A DNA stretch of 64,000 bases from Paracoccaceae bacterium (lineage in GTDB: Bacteria > Pseudomonadota > Alphaproteobacteria > Rhodobacterales > Rhodobacteraceae). Below the pieces are notes generated by a model that had not been told where the DNA came from, did no database searches, and saw nothing but the letters and a program-made list of their open reading frames with translations. The first letter of the stretch is position 1. Each line of letters starts with the position of its first letter. The stretch is from NCBI GenBank assembly GCA_007692585.1, contig REBU01000039.1, positions 1-64,000 of the forward strand, given 5' to 3'. Positions 55,148 through 64,000 of this stretch are shown one piece after another. The position numbers were made by a program, and so were the translations under genes.

Positions 55148-56601
55148 ATGTACCAGCCATCGCGCTGCGGGGTGTGGAACAGCCACAGCCGCGCGCCCCG
55201 GTCGGTCTGTACCTGCCAATAATCACGCAACCCCGTGCGCCAGGCGGGATCATCCAGCCACCATTCCGGGCTGATCCGTTCGGGACCAGAGGCTGCGACC
55301 ACCGCCCACCACCGTCCCCGCCATTTGAACCGGTGCGGCACAGCGCGGCCTGTGCCCGCGATGGGTTCGGGCGGAAACATCACCAGTGGACGCGCTGGGC
55401 CGCCCTGCGGCCAGTGGGGCGCCGGGTCGCAATAGGCGGCGGCTGCGATCTGAAAGGCTTTTTCGGGGATGTGGCTGTCGGCAGGCTGAAACCGCGTGAC
55501 ATTCTCGAACCCCACGCGGTTGCACAGCCGCGTCAGCAGATCGGCCAGCTCGCCTTCGGCCTTTGCGCCGCTGGTGGTGATCTGCTGGACCGGCAGGGCC
55601 TCGGTCTGCAGCGCAACCAGCCGCATCCGCTCGATGCCGAAGCCCGCATCCATCCCGTCCAGCGCCCGCGCATAGAGCTGCGCCATCGGCGCGGGATCGC
55701 GCATCGCCCGCGCAAGGCCCAGCTCCTGCCGCAGGATCGTCCCATCCGTGCGCGTCAGCTCCAGCGCCAGCCGCCGCGCCCCCATCTCGGCGGCGCGCAG
55801 ATGATCGCAAAGCCGCGCGAGCAGCCGCTCCAGCCCGGCCATGATGTCGCTGGTCAGCCCGATGGGTTCGGGCAGCGACAGGCGCACAGCGAAATTGGGC
55901 GGCTCGGGGGCAGGGCTGACAGGCTCGGGCAGCGCGCCCAGCGCCTGATCGAGCCGCAGCACAGGCTCTGTGCCGAAGCGGCGCACCAGCCCGGCGCGCG
56001 GCAAGGCGCTCAGATCGCCGATGCAGCGCAGCCCCAGTCGCGTCAGCCCCTCCACTGTTGCAGGCTCCAGCCGTAGGGCTGCGAGAGGCAAGGGCAGGAG
56101 CGCGCGTTCTGTGGCCCCGGCGGGCACCACGCCCCCGGGCCCGAAATGCGCCACCGCCCAGGCTGCGCCGCGGGTGTCGGCAATGGCTGCGCGTGTTTCA
56201 AACCCCATCCGCGCCAGCCGCGCGGTCAGATCTTCCAGAAGCGTGGCCTCGTCGCCCATCAGATGCGCCGCTCCGGTGATGTCGAGCACCAAACCGTCCG
56301 CGCCCTCCACGCCTGCCCAGGGACAATAGCGCAAGGCCCAGCGGCGCAAGCTCCCTAACGCCTGCGCATCACCGCGCGGATCGGCGGGGCGTGTCAGCAG
56401 ATCGGGGCAGAGCGCGCGCGCATCGGCAAGCCCCATATCCGGGGCCAGCCCGCGCGCCTGCGCCTCCGTGTTCAGGCAGGCCAGACGGTCGGCCCCGCGT
56501 GCTTTGACAACCAGCGCAAACGGCCCCGGTGCCGGGCGGCGGCGCAGGGACAGATCAGCGCTGAAACGGGGCAGCCAGAGCGACAGGATGCGGCGGGACA
56601 T
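55129..56601 (-). CDS. imuB: ImuB-like Y-family DNA polymerase homologue
   Basis: A 490-residue Y-family protein. Where active polymerases have a catalytic DMDCFF-type motif, this one has LWLPRFSAD, so the first acidic residues are missing. That is typical of ImuB, the non-catalytic hub of the ImuA-ImuB-DnaE2 mutasome. The palm/finger/little-finger regions remain recognisable (YCPWAGVEGADGLVLDITGA). The ATG at 56601 lies 14 bases from a LexA-type box. Neither imuA nor dnaE2 is adjacent: accA lies upstream in divergent orientation and an ABC gene downstream. Confidence 0.88.
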   Translation of the reverse strand: MSRRILSLWLPRFSADLSLRRRPAPGPFALVVKARGADRLACLNTEAQARGLAPDMGLADARALCPDLLTRPADPRGDAQALGSLRRWALRYCPWAGVEGADGLVLDITGAAHLMGDEATLLEDLTARLARMGFETRAAIADTRGAAWAVAHFGPGGVVPAGATERALLPLPLAALRLEPATVEGLTRLGLRCIGDLSALPRAGLVRRFGTEPVLRLDQALGALPEPVSPAPEPPNFAVRLSLPEPIGLTSDIMAGLERLLARLCDHLRAAEMGARRLALELTRTDGTILRQELGLARAMRDPAPMAQLYARALDGMDAGFGIERMRLVALQTEALPVQQITTSGAKAEGELADLLTRLCNRVGFENVTRFQPADSHIPEKAFQIAAAAYCDPAPHWPQGGPARPLVMFPPEPIAGTGRAVPHRFKWRGRWWAVVAASGPERISPEWWLDDPAWRTGLRDYWQVQTDRGARLWLFHTPQRDGWYIQGEFA

Positions 56602-56615
56602 GGAGCTTCGCAAAT

Positions 56616-56630
56616 GTTCATGTAATGTTC
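56616..56630. promoter_or_regulatory. LexA/SOS box of imuB
   Basis: GTTCATGTAATGTTC is an exact GTTC-N7-GTTC direct repeat, the SOS box of Rhodobacter and other alphaproteobacteria. It lies just upstream of the imuB start, where LexA would block transcription. Confidence 0.85.
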
Positions 56631-56736
56631 CAATCTAGGGATCGCATCGCTGTGAGTCGAGTCCCTCCCCTTCCAGATTGCAAATTCCCCGCCCCTCGCG
56701 CATAAGCCGGGACAAGACAGCGACGGGGTGGCCCTG

Positions 56737-57696
56737 ATGAACTATCTGGAATTTGAAAAACCTCTGGCCGAGATCGAGGGCAAGGCGGCGGAACTGCGCG
56801 CGATGGGCGCGGCCAATCCCGGGATGGATATCGAAAAAGAGGCCGCGGCGCTGGATGCGAAAGCCCAGAAACTGCTGGTCGATCTTTATCGCAGCCTGAC
56901 GCCTTGGCGCAAATGCCAGATCGCGCGCCACCCTGACCGGCCCCATTGCCGCCGCTATATCGAGACGCTTTTCGACGAATTCACGCCGCTTGCCGGGGAT
57001 CGCGGCTTTGCCGAGGATGAGGCAGTGATCGGGGGGCTGGGGCGGCTCGACGGGCGGCCCGTGATGGTGATCGGACAGGAAAAGGGCCATGACACCCAAA
57101 GCCGTCTGCGGCGCAATTTTGGCATGGCCCGGCCCGAAGGCTACCGCAAGGCGATCCGGCTGATGGACATGGCCGACCGATTCCGCCTGCCGGTGATCAC
57201 GCTCGTGGACACGCCCGGCGCCTATCCCGGCAAGGGAGCGGAGGAACGCGGGCAAGCGGAAGCGATTGCGCGCTGCACGCAGAAATGCCTCAGCCTAGGG
57301 GTGCCGCTGGTTTCGGTCATCATAGGCGAGGGCGGCTCGGGCGGGGCCGTGGCCTTCGCCTCGGCCAATCGTATCGCGATGCTGGAGCATTCGGTCTATT
57401 CGGTGATCTCGCCCGAGGGGTGCGCGTCGATCCTGTGGAAGGACGCCGAGAAGATGCGCGATGCGGCCGAAGCCCTGCGCCTGACGGCCCAAGACCTCAA
57501 GAAGCTCGATGTCATCGACCGGATCATCCCCGAACCGCTGGGCGGCGCGCAGCGTGATCCGGCGGCGATGGTGAAATCCGTGGGCGTGGCCTTGCGCACG
57601 ATGCTCAAGGAACTCGACGGCCAGAGCGCCGACGCGCTGCGCCAGGCGCGGCGGCAGAAATTCCTTGCCATGGGCTCCAAGGGGCTCGCGGCCTGA
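56737..57696 (+). CDS. accA: acetyl-CoA carboxylase carboxyltransferase subunit alpha
   Basis: Transfers the carboxyl group from biotin to acetyl-CoA to make malonyl-CoA for fatty acid synthesis, together with AccD. At 319 residues, it shows [15 protein letters not shown] at the start, the carboxyltransferase core [24 protein letters not shown], and the oxyanion segment [10 protein letters not shown]. The ATG at 56737 is preferred to the upstream GTG at 56728. Confidence 0.96.
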   Translation: MNYLEFEKPLAEIEGKAAELRAMGAANPGMDIEKEAAALDAKAQKLLVDLYRSLTPWRKCQIARHPDRPHCRRYIETLFDEFTPLAGDRGFAEDEAVIGGLGRLDGRPVMVIGQEKGHDTQSRLRRNFGMARPEGYRKAIRLMDMADRFRLPVITLVDTPGAYPGKGAEERGQAEAIARCTQKCLSLGVPLVSVIIGEGGSGGAVAFASANRIAMLEHSVYSVISPEGCASILWKDAEKMRDAAEALRLTAQDLKKLDVIDRIIPEPLGGAQRDPAAMVKSVGVALRTMLKELDGQSADALRQARRQKFLAMGSKGLAA

Positions 57697-57716
57697 GGCG
57701 CTGACGGGGTTTCGGG

Positions 57717-58124
57717 ATGCAGATCACCTATCAACAGGAGCGGGTTTCGGCGCAGGACTTCGCCGATATCCTGCGCGCCTCGGGCCTTGCGGCGCGCAGG
57801 CCCGCTGATGATCTGGCGCGCCTGCAGCAGATGCTCGAAGGCGCGGCGCTGGTCGTCACGGCGCGGGATGGTGCGACCGGACAGCTGGTTGGGCTCGCGC
57901 GGTCGCTGACGGATTTTAGCTATGCTTGCTATCTGTCCGATCTCGCTGTGGACCGGGCGTTTCAGGGGCAGGGGATCGGCACGCGCCTGATCGCGCTGAC
58001 CCGTGAGGCGGCGGGCGAGGGGAGCATGTGTCTTCTCATCGCCGCCCCCGGCGCCGAGGATTTCTACCGCAAGATTGGCATGCCCGAAATTGAACGTGCC
58101 TTTTTATTCCCACGCCTGCGTTAA
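57717..58124 (+). CDS. GNAT family N-acetyltransferase
   Basis: A 135-residue acetyltransferase with the GNAT core: YLSDLAVDRAFQGQGIGTRLI is motif A with the acetyl-CoA-binding Q-x-x-G-x-G, followed by LLIAAPGAEDFYRKIGM. The substrate is unknown. It begins 20 bases after the accA stop and may be co-transcribed. Confidence 0.88.
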   Translation: MQITYQQERVSAQDFADILRASGLAARRPADDLARLQQMLEGAALVVTARDGATGQLVGLARSLTDFSYACYLSDLAVDRAFQGQGIGTRLIALTREAAGEGSMCLLIAAPGAEDFYRKIGMPEIERAFLFPRLR

Positions 58125-58555
58125 GTTTCCATACCAGAGCAGAGCGTGCGCGCGGCTGAATGCTTGCGGCGCAGCGGGGCGAAACAAGACGCAGACACAT
58201 TCAGCGCCTGTGAAGCTGGATATTCGCAGGGTGCGCGATGGTGTCTTGTGAACACCAGATGTCCTGCGCTTTCCGCCACGACCGGAGTCTCGCCTGCGCG
58301 GCAGCTGAGACCGTGGACGTCCAGGCCTTCCGCCGGAAAACTGACAGAAAAGAGGATGTACGGCATCGATCCGCGCGGCGCAGATGGCGCCCTATGCCGC
58401 AGTGCAATCACATCGGGCGCAGCGCGATCTGCAACCTGCAGGGCCTGACCGCCTGCGCATCGGACCTGAGTGCCGAGTGCGCTTAGAACGAGATGCAGCT
58501 TTCTGGCCTTGACACCGTCATGCCAGACGTCAGGTCGGAAACTTGATGGAGAGAT
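58125..58555. other. gene-free stretch
   Basis: Between the GNAT gene and a convergent P-loop gene there are 431 bp with several short overlapping frames on both strands, none with a ribosome-binding site plus recognisable protein pattern. I see no RNA gene or strong terminator. It could be decayed coding sequence. Confidence 0.5.
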
Positions 58556-59608
58556 TCAGTTGGATTTTTGCGAGGCATGCCCGTCGATCGGCGCTCCGAT
58601 CGCAGCAAGGCTGGCCGCGCAGACCATCGCGACAGGCCGGTTGGCCGGGATGATTCGTGCCGGGTATCCGGGATCCGCTTCCCGAGAGTTGCGCCGGAGC
58701 GCAGCGGCGAAGCCTTTCGAACCGGGCGCGTGACTGGGGGAATTGCGCTGCTTGAGCCGCTCAGCAATCACATGATCGGGGACGGTGAGGTGCAGGACAT
58801 GGCGGAATCTGTGGACATAGGGGGCTACCGTGGCCCCAAAGCCGCCGATGACGAAAACCACATCGCGCGTAATGTCCACGGCATTGAACTGTTGGTCCGC
58901 GCGCGCAGCAGGCCAGCCCCAAGTGATCTGCGCATCGGGGAATTTTCTGGCCAGATCGTATCGCAGGTCGCTGAACTGGTCCGCGGCGCAGAAGCTTGCG
59001 ATGACGCGATCCGCATCGATGATCTGGTGCCCCAGCGCTTGCAGGAAATGCCCCAACGTCGTCTTTCCGGTCCCGTTATTTCCTGACACAAGGTAGAGGC
59101 CCGGCGGCACTGCAGGCAGCCCGCGACGGCCTTTGCGCAGCATACAGAGGCCGATGCGCGGCATGTGCTGACCCAGCGCTGCGGCGTGGCGCGTTATGAA
59201 ATGCGTTGCGGCCTCGTCCTGCCCGCTCAGCCGCAGACAGGCAAGCGCACGCAGGATCGGATATCGCCCCGGCGATGGCTGCGTTGCAATCACCCTCTCC
59301 CAGGCCCTGAAACCAAGGCTGAAATTGCCTGTGGCCGTGGCGCTTTCGGCCATGCACTGATGGAGTGCCAGATTCTGCGGCCAACGCGACAGCGCGTCTT
59401 GCAAGTGCAGCTGCGCATCGTCTTCGGCACGACACCGCCGCAACATCTGCGCGAGTTGCAGCGCCGTTTCCGCAGCAGGAGCACGTGCATAGAGCGCTTC
59501 AAGATAAACAACAGCTCCGCGCCAATCCTGCTTGGCGCTCCGGCTGCGCAATTGTGCATCAAGCCTTGGCACGTCAAGCGTTCCAGCCTGCCGACGGTGC
59601 CAGATCAT
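58556..59608 (-). CDS. TPR-like / P-loop kinase-like protein
   Basis: A 350-residue protein. The N-terminal about 160 residues are helical with TPR-like periodicity (DWRGAVVYLEALYARAP, ALSRWPQNLALHQCMAES). A P-loop domain with Walker A GNNGTGKTT near 176-184 and IIDADRVI follows, similar to small kinases. The ATG at 59608 is chosen; the frame extends to 59746 but the extra part is low quality. It is divergent from a sulfotransferase gene; since sulfotransferases need activated sulfate, a nucleotide kinase role is possible but unproven. Confidence 0.6.
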   Translation of the reverse strand: MIWHRRQAGTLDVPRLDAQLRSRSAKQDWRGAVVYLEALYARAPAAETALQLAQMLRRCRAEDDAQLHLQDALSRWPQNLALHQCMAESATATGNFSLGFRAWERVIATQPSPGRYPILRALACLRLSGQDEAATHFITRHAAALGQHMPRIGLCMLRKGRRGLPAVPPGLYLVSGNNGTGKTTLGHFLQALGHQIIDADRVIASFCAADQFSDLRYDLARKFPDAQITWGWPAARADQQFNAVDITRDVVFVIGGFGATVAPYVHRFRHVLHLTVPDHVIAERLKQRNSPSHAPGSKGFAAALRRNSREADPGYPARIIPANRPVAMVCAASLAAIGAPIDGHASQKSN

Positions 59609-59813
59609 ATCGCGTTCCGCCAGAGGTTTATCATCGTCAAAAATCGCGCCGCCTCCGCCGTCCGATCCGCCGTGTCTTTCGTGTCTCGCGTCAAGGATAC
59701 GGTCGTAACCTTGACAAATCGCTAAGCAAAAAACTGCATGTCTCAATTCATCCTTAACCCTCTTGGCCGAAACAAAAGGAGATCAGCAGCCGCATGTGAG
59801 CAAGGACAGGAGC

Positions 59814-60503
59814 ATGAGTGAGTTTCAGCATCCCGAAGCAGGATATGCCTTCATCGTGACTTACGGGCGCTCTGGCTCAACCTTGCTGCAGCATCTTGTC
59901 AATGCGATCCCTGGTTGTCTGATACGCGGCGAAAACAACAATGCCCTGTTGGGGCTGTTCAGAAGCTGGCGTGCTCTGACCCAGAGCTCTGACATTGCGC
60001 GGATGAAGCGCGAGGGGCTTGTTTCGGACCCGACGCATCCCTGGTTTGGCGCTGAAGCGATCGATCCTGACGCTTATCGCGCAGCGCTCTGCGCAACGTT
60101 CAGCCAGACGATCCTGCGCCCTCAGCCTGACACGCGCATCGCGGGCTTCAAGGAAATCCGCACTCTGCCGGACCCGCAGATGTTCCATGCTTTTCTTGAC
60201 TTCCTGCAGACGGGATTCCCGGGCGCGCGCCTGATTTTCAACACACGCGATGCCGCTGATGTCTGCAGATCGTCATGGTGGCGGCACCATGATCCGCAGG
60301 AGGTGCACAAGATGGTCGCCAGTGCGGATGCCGTGTTCAAAGCGCATACGCTTGCCCGGCCTGACAGCGCGATCCTGCTGCGATACGAAGACTACACCTC
60401 CGATCCCCAAGCGCTCGAGCCGCTGTTCGAACTGTTGGGCGCGCGCCCTGGCAGGGCAGAGTTGCACGCCGTAATGGATAGGCAGCTGACGCATGCAACA
60501 TGA
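59814..60503 (+). CDS. sulfotransferase family protein
   Basis: A 229-residue PAPS-dependent sulfotransferase. The 5'-phosphosulfate loop YGRSGSTLL is at about residues 17-25 and the 3'-phosphate segment (FNTRDAADVCRSS) at about 142-154, followed by a basic/acidic region ending LLRYEDYTSDP typical of the family. It transfers sulfate to a carbohydrate or other acceptor. The ATG at 59814 follows GGACAGGAG. It overlaps the next glycosyltransferase gene by 11 bases. Confidence 0.85.
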   Translation: MSEFQHPEAGYAFIVTYGRSGSTLLQHLVNAIPGCLIRGENNNALLGLFRSWRALTQSSDIARMKREGLVSDPTHPWFGAEAIDPDAYRAALCATFSQTILRPQPDTRIAGFKEIRTLPDPQMFHAFLDFLQTGFPGARLIFNTRDAADVCRSSWWRHHDPQEVHKMVASADAVFKAHTLARPDSAILLRYEDYTSDPQALEPLFELLGARPGRAELHAVMDRQLTHAT

Positions 60504-63500
60504 ACAAGGGCTGGGGATGTCGGCCCGCGCGACCGAGCTCGCAGCTCAGGCCGGAGAAATGCAGATCCGCGCGCCGGAAACGCTGGTCCTGAGCTGCGAT
60601 TTGCGCGCGCATGGCTTCATCAACATTGATTTTCGCGATTCGGATCAGAGTGCGATCCCCTTGCATCTGTCGCTGCGCCGCGACGCGGGGCAGATTGTTG
60701 CCAATCGATGGTCGCCAAAAGGCTGGCGTCGCGAAGTCATCATTTCCGCGCCTTTGCGGCCCCAGCTGCATGTGATTCAGCTGTGTTTTCAACAAGCCGC
60801 CGGTCTGGGGATGCGCGTCACGCTGCGACTCGACGGGGTGAAGCTTGCGATGTTCGATGGCTGGCCGCGCCCCGACCGCACCAGCCGGGTGAAGCTCCGG
60901 CGCGGATTTCCGGGGCTTTCGCAGATCGGCTGGATGACCTGGCCTGCCGGTCTGCGCAGCGTGCACAGGCTGGCCTCTGTGCCCAGCGCCACCATGGTGC
61001 TGACGCCGCGTCTTGAGTTGATGGTGCAAACCACATGTGCCGCCCCCGTCCTTGAACTGGACGACGACAGCGAGCGCTGGCCCCTCCTGCCGCTGGATCG
61101 CACCCCCGATGCGGGAATGCCCGCGCCTATGGCGGTCTTGCTGCCGGGTCGGGTATGGTCGAACAGGTCGGCAGCAGCGATCACATTGCGCGCCCTTGAT
61201 GCTGCGGGTGCGGAACTGGCCCGCCGCGAACTGCATCGCAGCGATATCCTCGCCATGCTGCAAAGCCCTGCTGCGGACTGGATTGCACGTCACGATGTGG
61301 TCGCGCGGCTGCAGATGCTGGAACATGTTCACTTCGCAGGGTTTTGGTCGGAGCTTTCATCAAATCTGCGCTCCTGCCTGGATCAGGAAGCAAGGCGCCA
61401 CCACAAAGCCGTTTTCGCGCCACCACCGGGCATGGTGACACAGCCATCCGCGGTGAGCGCGCCGAATCGGCCAGCGCTGGCCTGTGATGCCTTTCACCAC
61501 GCTGTCGCGCAGCATGACCCACGGTCTGCGACAGTGCTTTTTGAGGCAATGGTTGCGAAATTTGGCCTGGCCGGGCCAGAGGTCAGGCAATTTGCCTTTC
61601 TGTTGTCAGAGTGGTTTTGCCTGAACGCCGACCCTCGCGATCTGGCCAAGCTTTGCGAAGATGCAGCCGCGGCTCCGCATCCAGACAACGCCCAGATCTG
61701 GTCCCAGACGGCGGCGCTGCCATTGCTTTGGGCAGTTGGCGACTGGACGGCGTGCCTTGCAATCCTGCACCAGCTGCCACGCATGAGCGGGGACTGGATG
61801 GTGACCCCTGCACTGGGATGGTGCGCGCGCGCGATCGCCTCTGACATGCCTGATCTGGCCGGACAAAGGCCGAGATTGTCGGAGCGGATCGACCTTTGTC
61901 TTGCGCTTCTCGAGGCCGTCGCGAGCAAGTCGGATGCGCATTTCTCGCAATGCTCGTGCACCTTCCTGATCGAAGGTGTCCTTGACCTGCTGGAGGCATC
62001 GAGCCATTTTCCCGACCGGGCACAATGGCGCAGTGAGGATCTGGCGTTGCTTGCATATGCGCTCTGTCCTGATTTCTGGTCTGCATATGATGGCCGCGAC
62101 CCATTGCGCAGGCCAGCACAGTTCAGGACATGGAGGACTGCGTTCGCGCGGTTGCAGACCGCCTGTCTCTGCGGTGACTGGCAGGCCCTTGCGCAAGCGG
62201 CGCGTCCGTTTCTGGCGCGTCCCATCGCAGGGGGGGCAACACTGCGCCGGTTCGCATTGGCAGAGCGTAATTTGCCATGCGATGCGTCCGGTCTGCCAGA
62301 TATGGAGGCGTTGACAGGGCAGGCCGAACAGGATCAGATCAACGAAGCGGCCCTTCGCTGGCTGGCATTCCCGCGCAGCGATGCCCGACGTGCTGCATTG
62401 GCACTCGAATGCCGTTCGCCGGTGCATCGCGCCGCTTGTGAGGGGCTGCGCGTGGCTGCCCCGGAGATCGCACGTCCCTCTGCGGCGCGCGCCCAGAAGT
62501 CCCTCTCGCGCGCGCATGCACGGCTCCATCGCTGGCTCGGGACCGGCGCGCCTGTCGATACCGCGCAGGTTGATGACGTGATCTCTCGCGCGCAGGCCCT
62601 TTCAGGCGTGAAAGGGGGTGCGGTCGGTGTGCCGGTGCTGCTCGCCCTGACTGAAGCACTGGTGCGCGCGGATCTGCGCGGCCTGGCACAACGGGTCTTG
62701 CAGGGATGTGCGCGCCCGCTTAGGGACAGGGCCTTGTGTGCTCAGCCTGCCGTTGCCTTGGCGCTTGCGCGGTTTTCGGCCCTTTGCCCGGATCTGGTCT
62801 TGCGTGCCGAGCTGCAGTCGCTTTGTGCTGCATATCCTGTATTGGCCCCGCCTCGCACGCAAGACCCACAAGCCATTGCCCTGCGCGCGGCAAGCGACCC
62901 GCTTGCCGATACTGCAGTCGTCCTGATTTCCTGTCACGCCTATTTGCGCACACGGGTTCCTGCGATCATGGAGGCCTGGGGCGACAGGCTCGCGCAAATG
63001 GGGATCCCGGTGATCATCGTGGTGGGCCGGGCACCGGATCAACAGGCAGGTTGCGCCACTTGCTTTGATGGGCGGGTGTTGCAACTTGATGTGGCTGATG
63101 ACTATGAAAGCCTGCCTCAGAAGATGCTCGCGCTCATCGAATGGATGCTGACGCGTACCGGTTTCGGCCGCATGTTCAAGATTGATGACGATTGCTTCCT
63201 GGACCCCGAAGCCTTTTTCGGGGATCTGGCTTTCCTCAATACCCCCTATTTCGGCCGCCCCTTGCAGCGCGCGATCGGAGATATGGATCGTGGTTGGCAC
63301 ATGGCGCAAGCGCGCAGTGCGCGGGGGCGTGCGGAGCTGGATAAATCCCCGGAGCCTGCCCGATACGCAGATGGGGCGACTGGCTACATCCTGACGCGGC
63401 AGGCCATGGCCGCAGTGTGCGACGCGCGCGCCACCCCCCAGGGCCGCGCGTTGGAGCAGATGTCCTTCATGGAAGACAAACTGATCGGAGATTTGCTGGC

Positions 63501-64000
63501 GCTGACCGGCCAGAGCGTGGCTGGGCCGAACTACGACCTGGCAGTGTTTCGCAAATCGGTGCCCGAATTGCCGCCGGTTTCGCAATATCACGCAGGTTTC
63601 ATGCCATTCGCAGGATCGGGGATCAAGCTTGTCCATCTCGACAAGGGCAGTGCGCCGGGAATTGCCCGCGCCGCGCAGAGCTCGCCCTGGCCGCGTCCGA
63701 TGAAGGTCTGGCCAGTCTCGCGTCCCGCGAGGTTGGGTTGGGCCAGTCAGGGGCTCGATCTGATCAGCGCACCTGAGCGACTGGCGCAATGTGAGGCGGC
63801 GGCGGTGACCGTCGTCGCAGTGATGCGCAATGAGCATGTCATGCTGGAGCATTTCCTGTCCCATTACCGCCGTCTCGGGGTGGGGGGATTTCTGATCGTG
63901 GATAATGGCTCAGAGGATGGGACACTGCAGCATCTGGCTGCGCAAAGCGATGTGGCAGTCTTCTCGACAGATACGCCCTATAGCCAGTCGGCTTATGGCG
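60493..64000 (+). CDS. large multidomain glycosyltransferase, cut by the window edge
   Basis: An open frame without any stop from ATG 60493 to the last base, at least 1169 residues. The first about 800 residues have no recognised domain and look helical with Trp/Cys-rich stretches. From about residue 808 a GT31/fringe-like domain follows (HAYLRTRVPAIMEAW, then FKIDDDCFLDPEAF with the DDD metal motif at 898-900, then YADGATGYILTRQAM and EDKLIGDLL). From about 1102 a GT2/GT92-like domain begins (VVAVMRNEHVMLEHFLSHY, VDNGSEDGT). ATG 60517 is an alternative start with a better AAGGG site. It probably builds a surface glycan that the neighbouring enzyme sulfates. Confidence 0.82.
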   Translation, partial: MQHEQGLGMSARATELAAQAGEMQIRAPETLVLSCDLRAHGFINIDFRDSDQSAIPLHLSLRRDAGQIVANRWSPKGWRREVIISAPLRPQLHVIQLCFQQAAGLGMRVTLRLDGVKLAMFDGWPRPDRTSRVKLRRGFPGLSQIGWMTWPAGLRSVHRLASVPSATMVLTPRLELMVQTTCAAPVLELDDDSERWPLLPLDRTPDAGMPAPMAVLLPGRVWSNRSAAAITLRALDAAGAELARRELHRSDILAMLQSPAADWIARHDVVARLQMLEHVHFAGFWSELSSNLRSCLDQEARRHHKAVFAPPPGMVTQPSAVSAPNRPALACDAFHHAVAQHDPRSATVLFEAMVAKFGLAGPEVRQFAFLLSEWFCLNADPRDLAKLCEDAAAAPHPDNAQIWSQTAALPLLWAVGDWTACLAILHQLPRMSGDWMVTPALGWCARAIASDMPDLAGQRPRLSERIDLCLALLEAVASKSDAHFSQCSCTFLIEGVLDLLEASSHFPDRAQWRSEDLALLAYALCPDFWSAYDGRDPLRRPAQFRTWRTAFARLQTACLCGDWQALAQAARPFLARPIAGGATLRRFALAERNLPCDASGLPDMEALTGQAEQDQINEAALRWLAFPRSDARRAALALECRSPVHRAACEGLRVAAPEIARPSAARAQKSLSRAHARLHRWLGTGAPVDTAQVDDVISRAQALSGVKGGAVGVPVLLALTEALVRADLRGLAQRVLQGCARPLRDRALCAQPAVALALARFSALCPDLVLRAELQSLCAAYPVLAPPRTQDPQAIALRAASDPLADTAVVLISCHAYLRTRVPAIMEAWGDRLAQMGIPVIIVVGRAPDQQAGCATCFDGRVLQLDVADDYESLPQKMLALIEWMLTRTGFGRMFKIDDDCFLDPEAFFGDLAFLNTPYFGRPLQRAIGDMDRGWHMAQARSARGRAELDKSPEPARYADGATGYILTRQAMAAVCDARATPQGRALEQMSFMEDKLIGDLLALTGQSVAGPNYDLAVFRKSVPELPPVSQYHAGFMPFAGSGIKLVHLDKGSAPGIARAAQSSPWPRPMKVWPVSRPARLGWASQGLDLISAPERLAQCEAAAVTVVAVMRNEHVMLEHFLSHYRRLGVGGFLIVDNGSEDGTLQHLAAQSDVAVFSTDTPYSQSAYG

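Noticed and set aside
58146-58486. Short frames in the 431-bp gap after the GNAT gene
   Set aside because: Several overlapping frames of similar size on both strands, none with start signals or protein-like composition.

Overview
The window is a GC-rich chromosomal segment that looks like a member of the Rhodobacteraceae (Alphaproteobacteria). The support is a C4-pathway 5-aminolevulinate synthase (hemA) behind an FnrL-type box, aerobic cobaltochelatase subunits CobS and CobT, AddAB in place of RecBCD, a GTTC-N7-GTTC SOS box, the alphaproteobacterial curli factor CsgH, and a putA/putR pair in which PutR is Lrp-like. No rRNA, tRNA, IS element, prophage or CRISPR array was seen. The genus cannot be fixed from the sequence.

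Layout. 1-11 kb: glycerol kinase and an Fe-alcohol dehydrogenase, cobT, an FMN reductase, a chemoreceptor-like protein with inverted domain order, DoxX, cobS, a P450 and an M20 peptidase. 11-20 kb: hemA and its anaerobic control site, rodZ, ispG, putA and divergent putR. 20-24 kb: a beta-helix (pectate-lyase-like) protein and a P-loop kinase-like protein, then a 480-bp AT-rich control region. 24-36 kb: an acetate-type locus with acs, adk, a two-subunit sodium/solute symporter (DUF4212 plus large subunit), a cNMP/CBS/DUF294 nucleotidyltransferase-like protein, a small membrane protein, a stand-alone response regulator and a membrane-bound degenerate histidine kinase fused to a DnaQ-type exonuclease. 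A triple-PAS protein follows. 36-47 kb: housekeeping genes tsaE-addB-addA, trxA, hslVU, a DUF59/acetyltransferase/SufA-type iron-sulfur group and tpiA. 47-50 kb: rhomboid protease, ExoY-type sugar transferase, ExeA-like ATPase and gloA. 50-57 kb: thyA-folA, an HPF/RaiA-like protein, curlin-csgH-curlin, an ABC exporter, a lone SOS-boxed imuB and accA. 58-64 kb: surface-polysaccharide genes comprising a TPR/P-loop protein, a sulfotransferase and a very large multidomain glycosyltransferase that runs off the right edge.

How it fits together. The acs locus couples acetate uptake, acetate activation and AMP recycling (Acs makes AMP, Adk returns it to ADP) to what looks like a dedicated signalling set. 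This set is the best candidate here for an incompletely described system. Its protein classes are known, but the output of a pseudo-kinase joined to a 3'-5' exonuclease beside a lone receiver is not evident from sequence. The right edge combines a GT31/fringe-like domain with a GT2-like domain and a sulfotransferase, suggesting synthesis of a sulfated surface glycan. All function statements are from reading the sequence; no database search was run.
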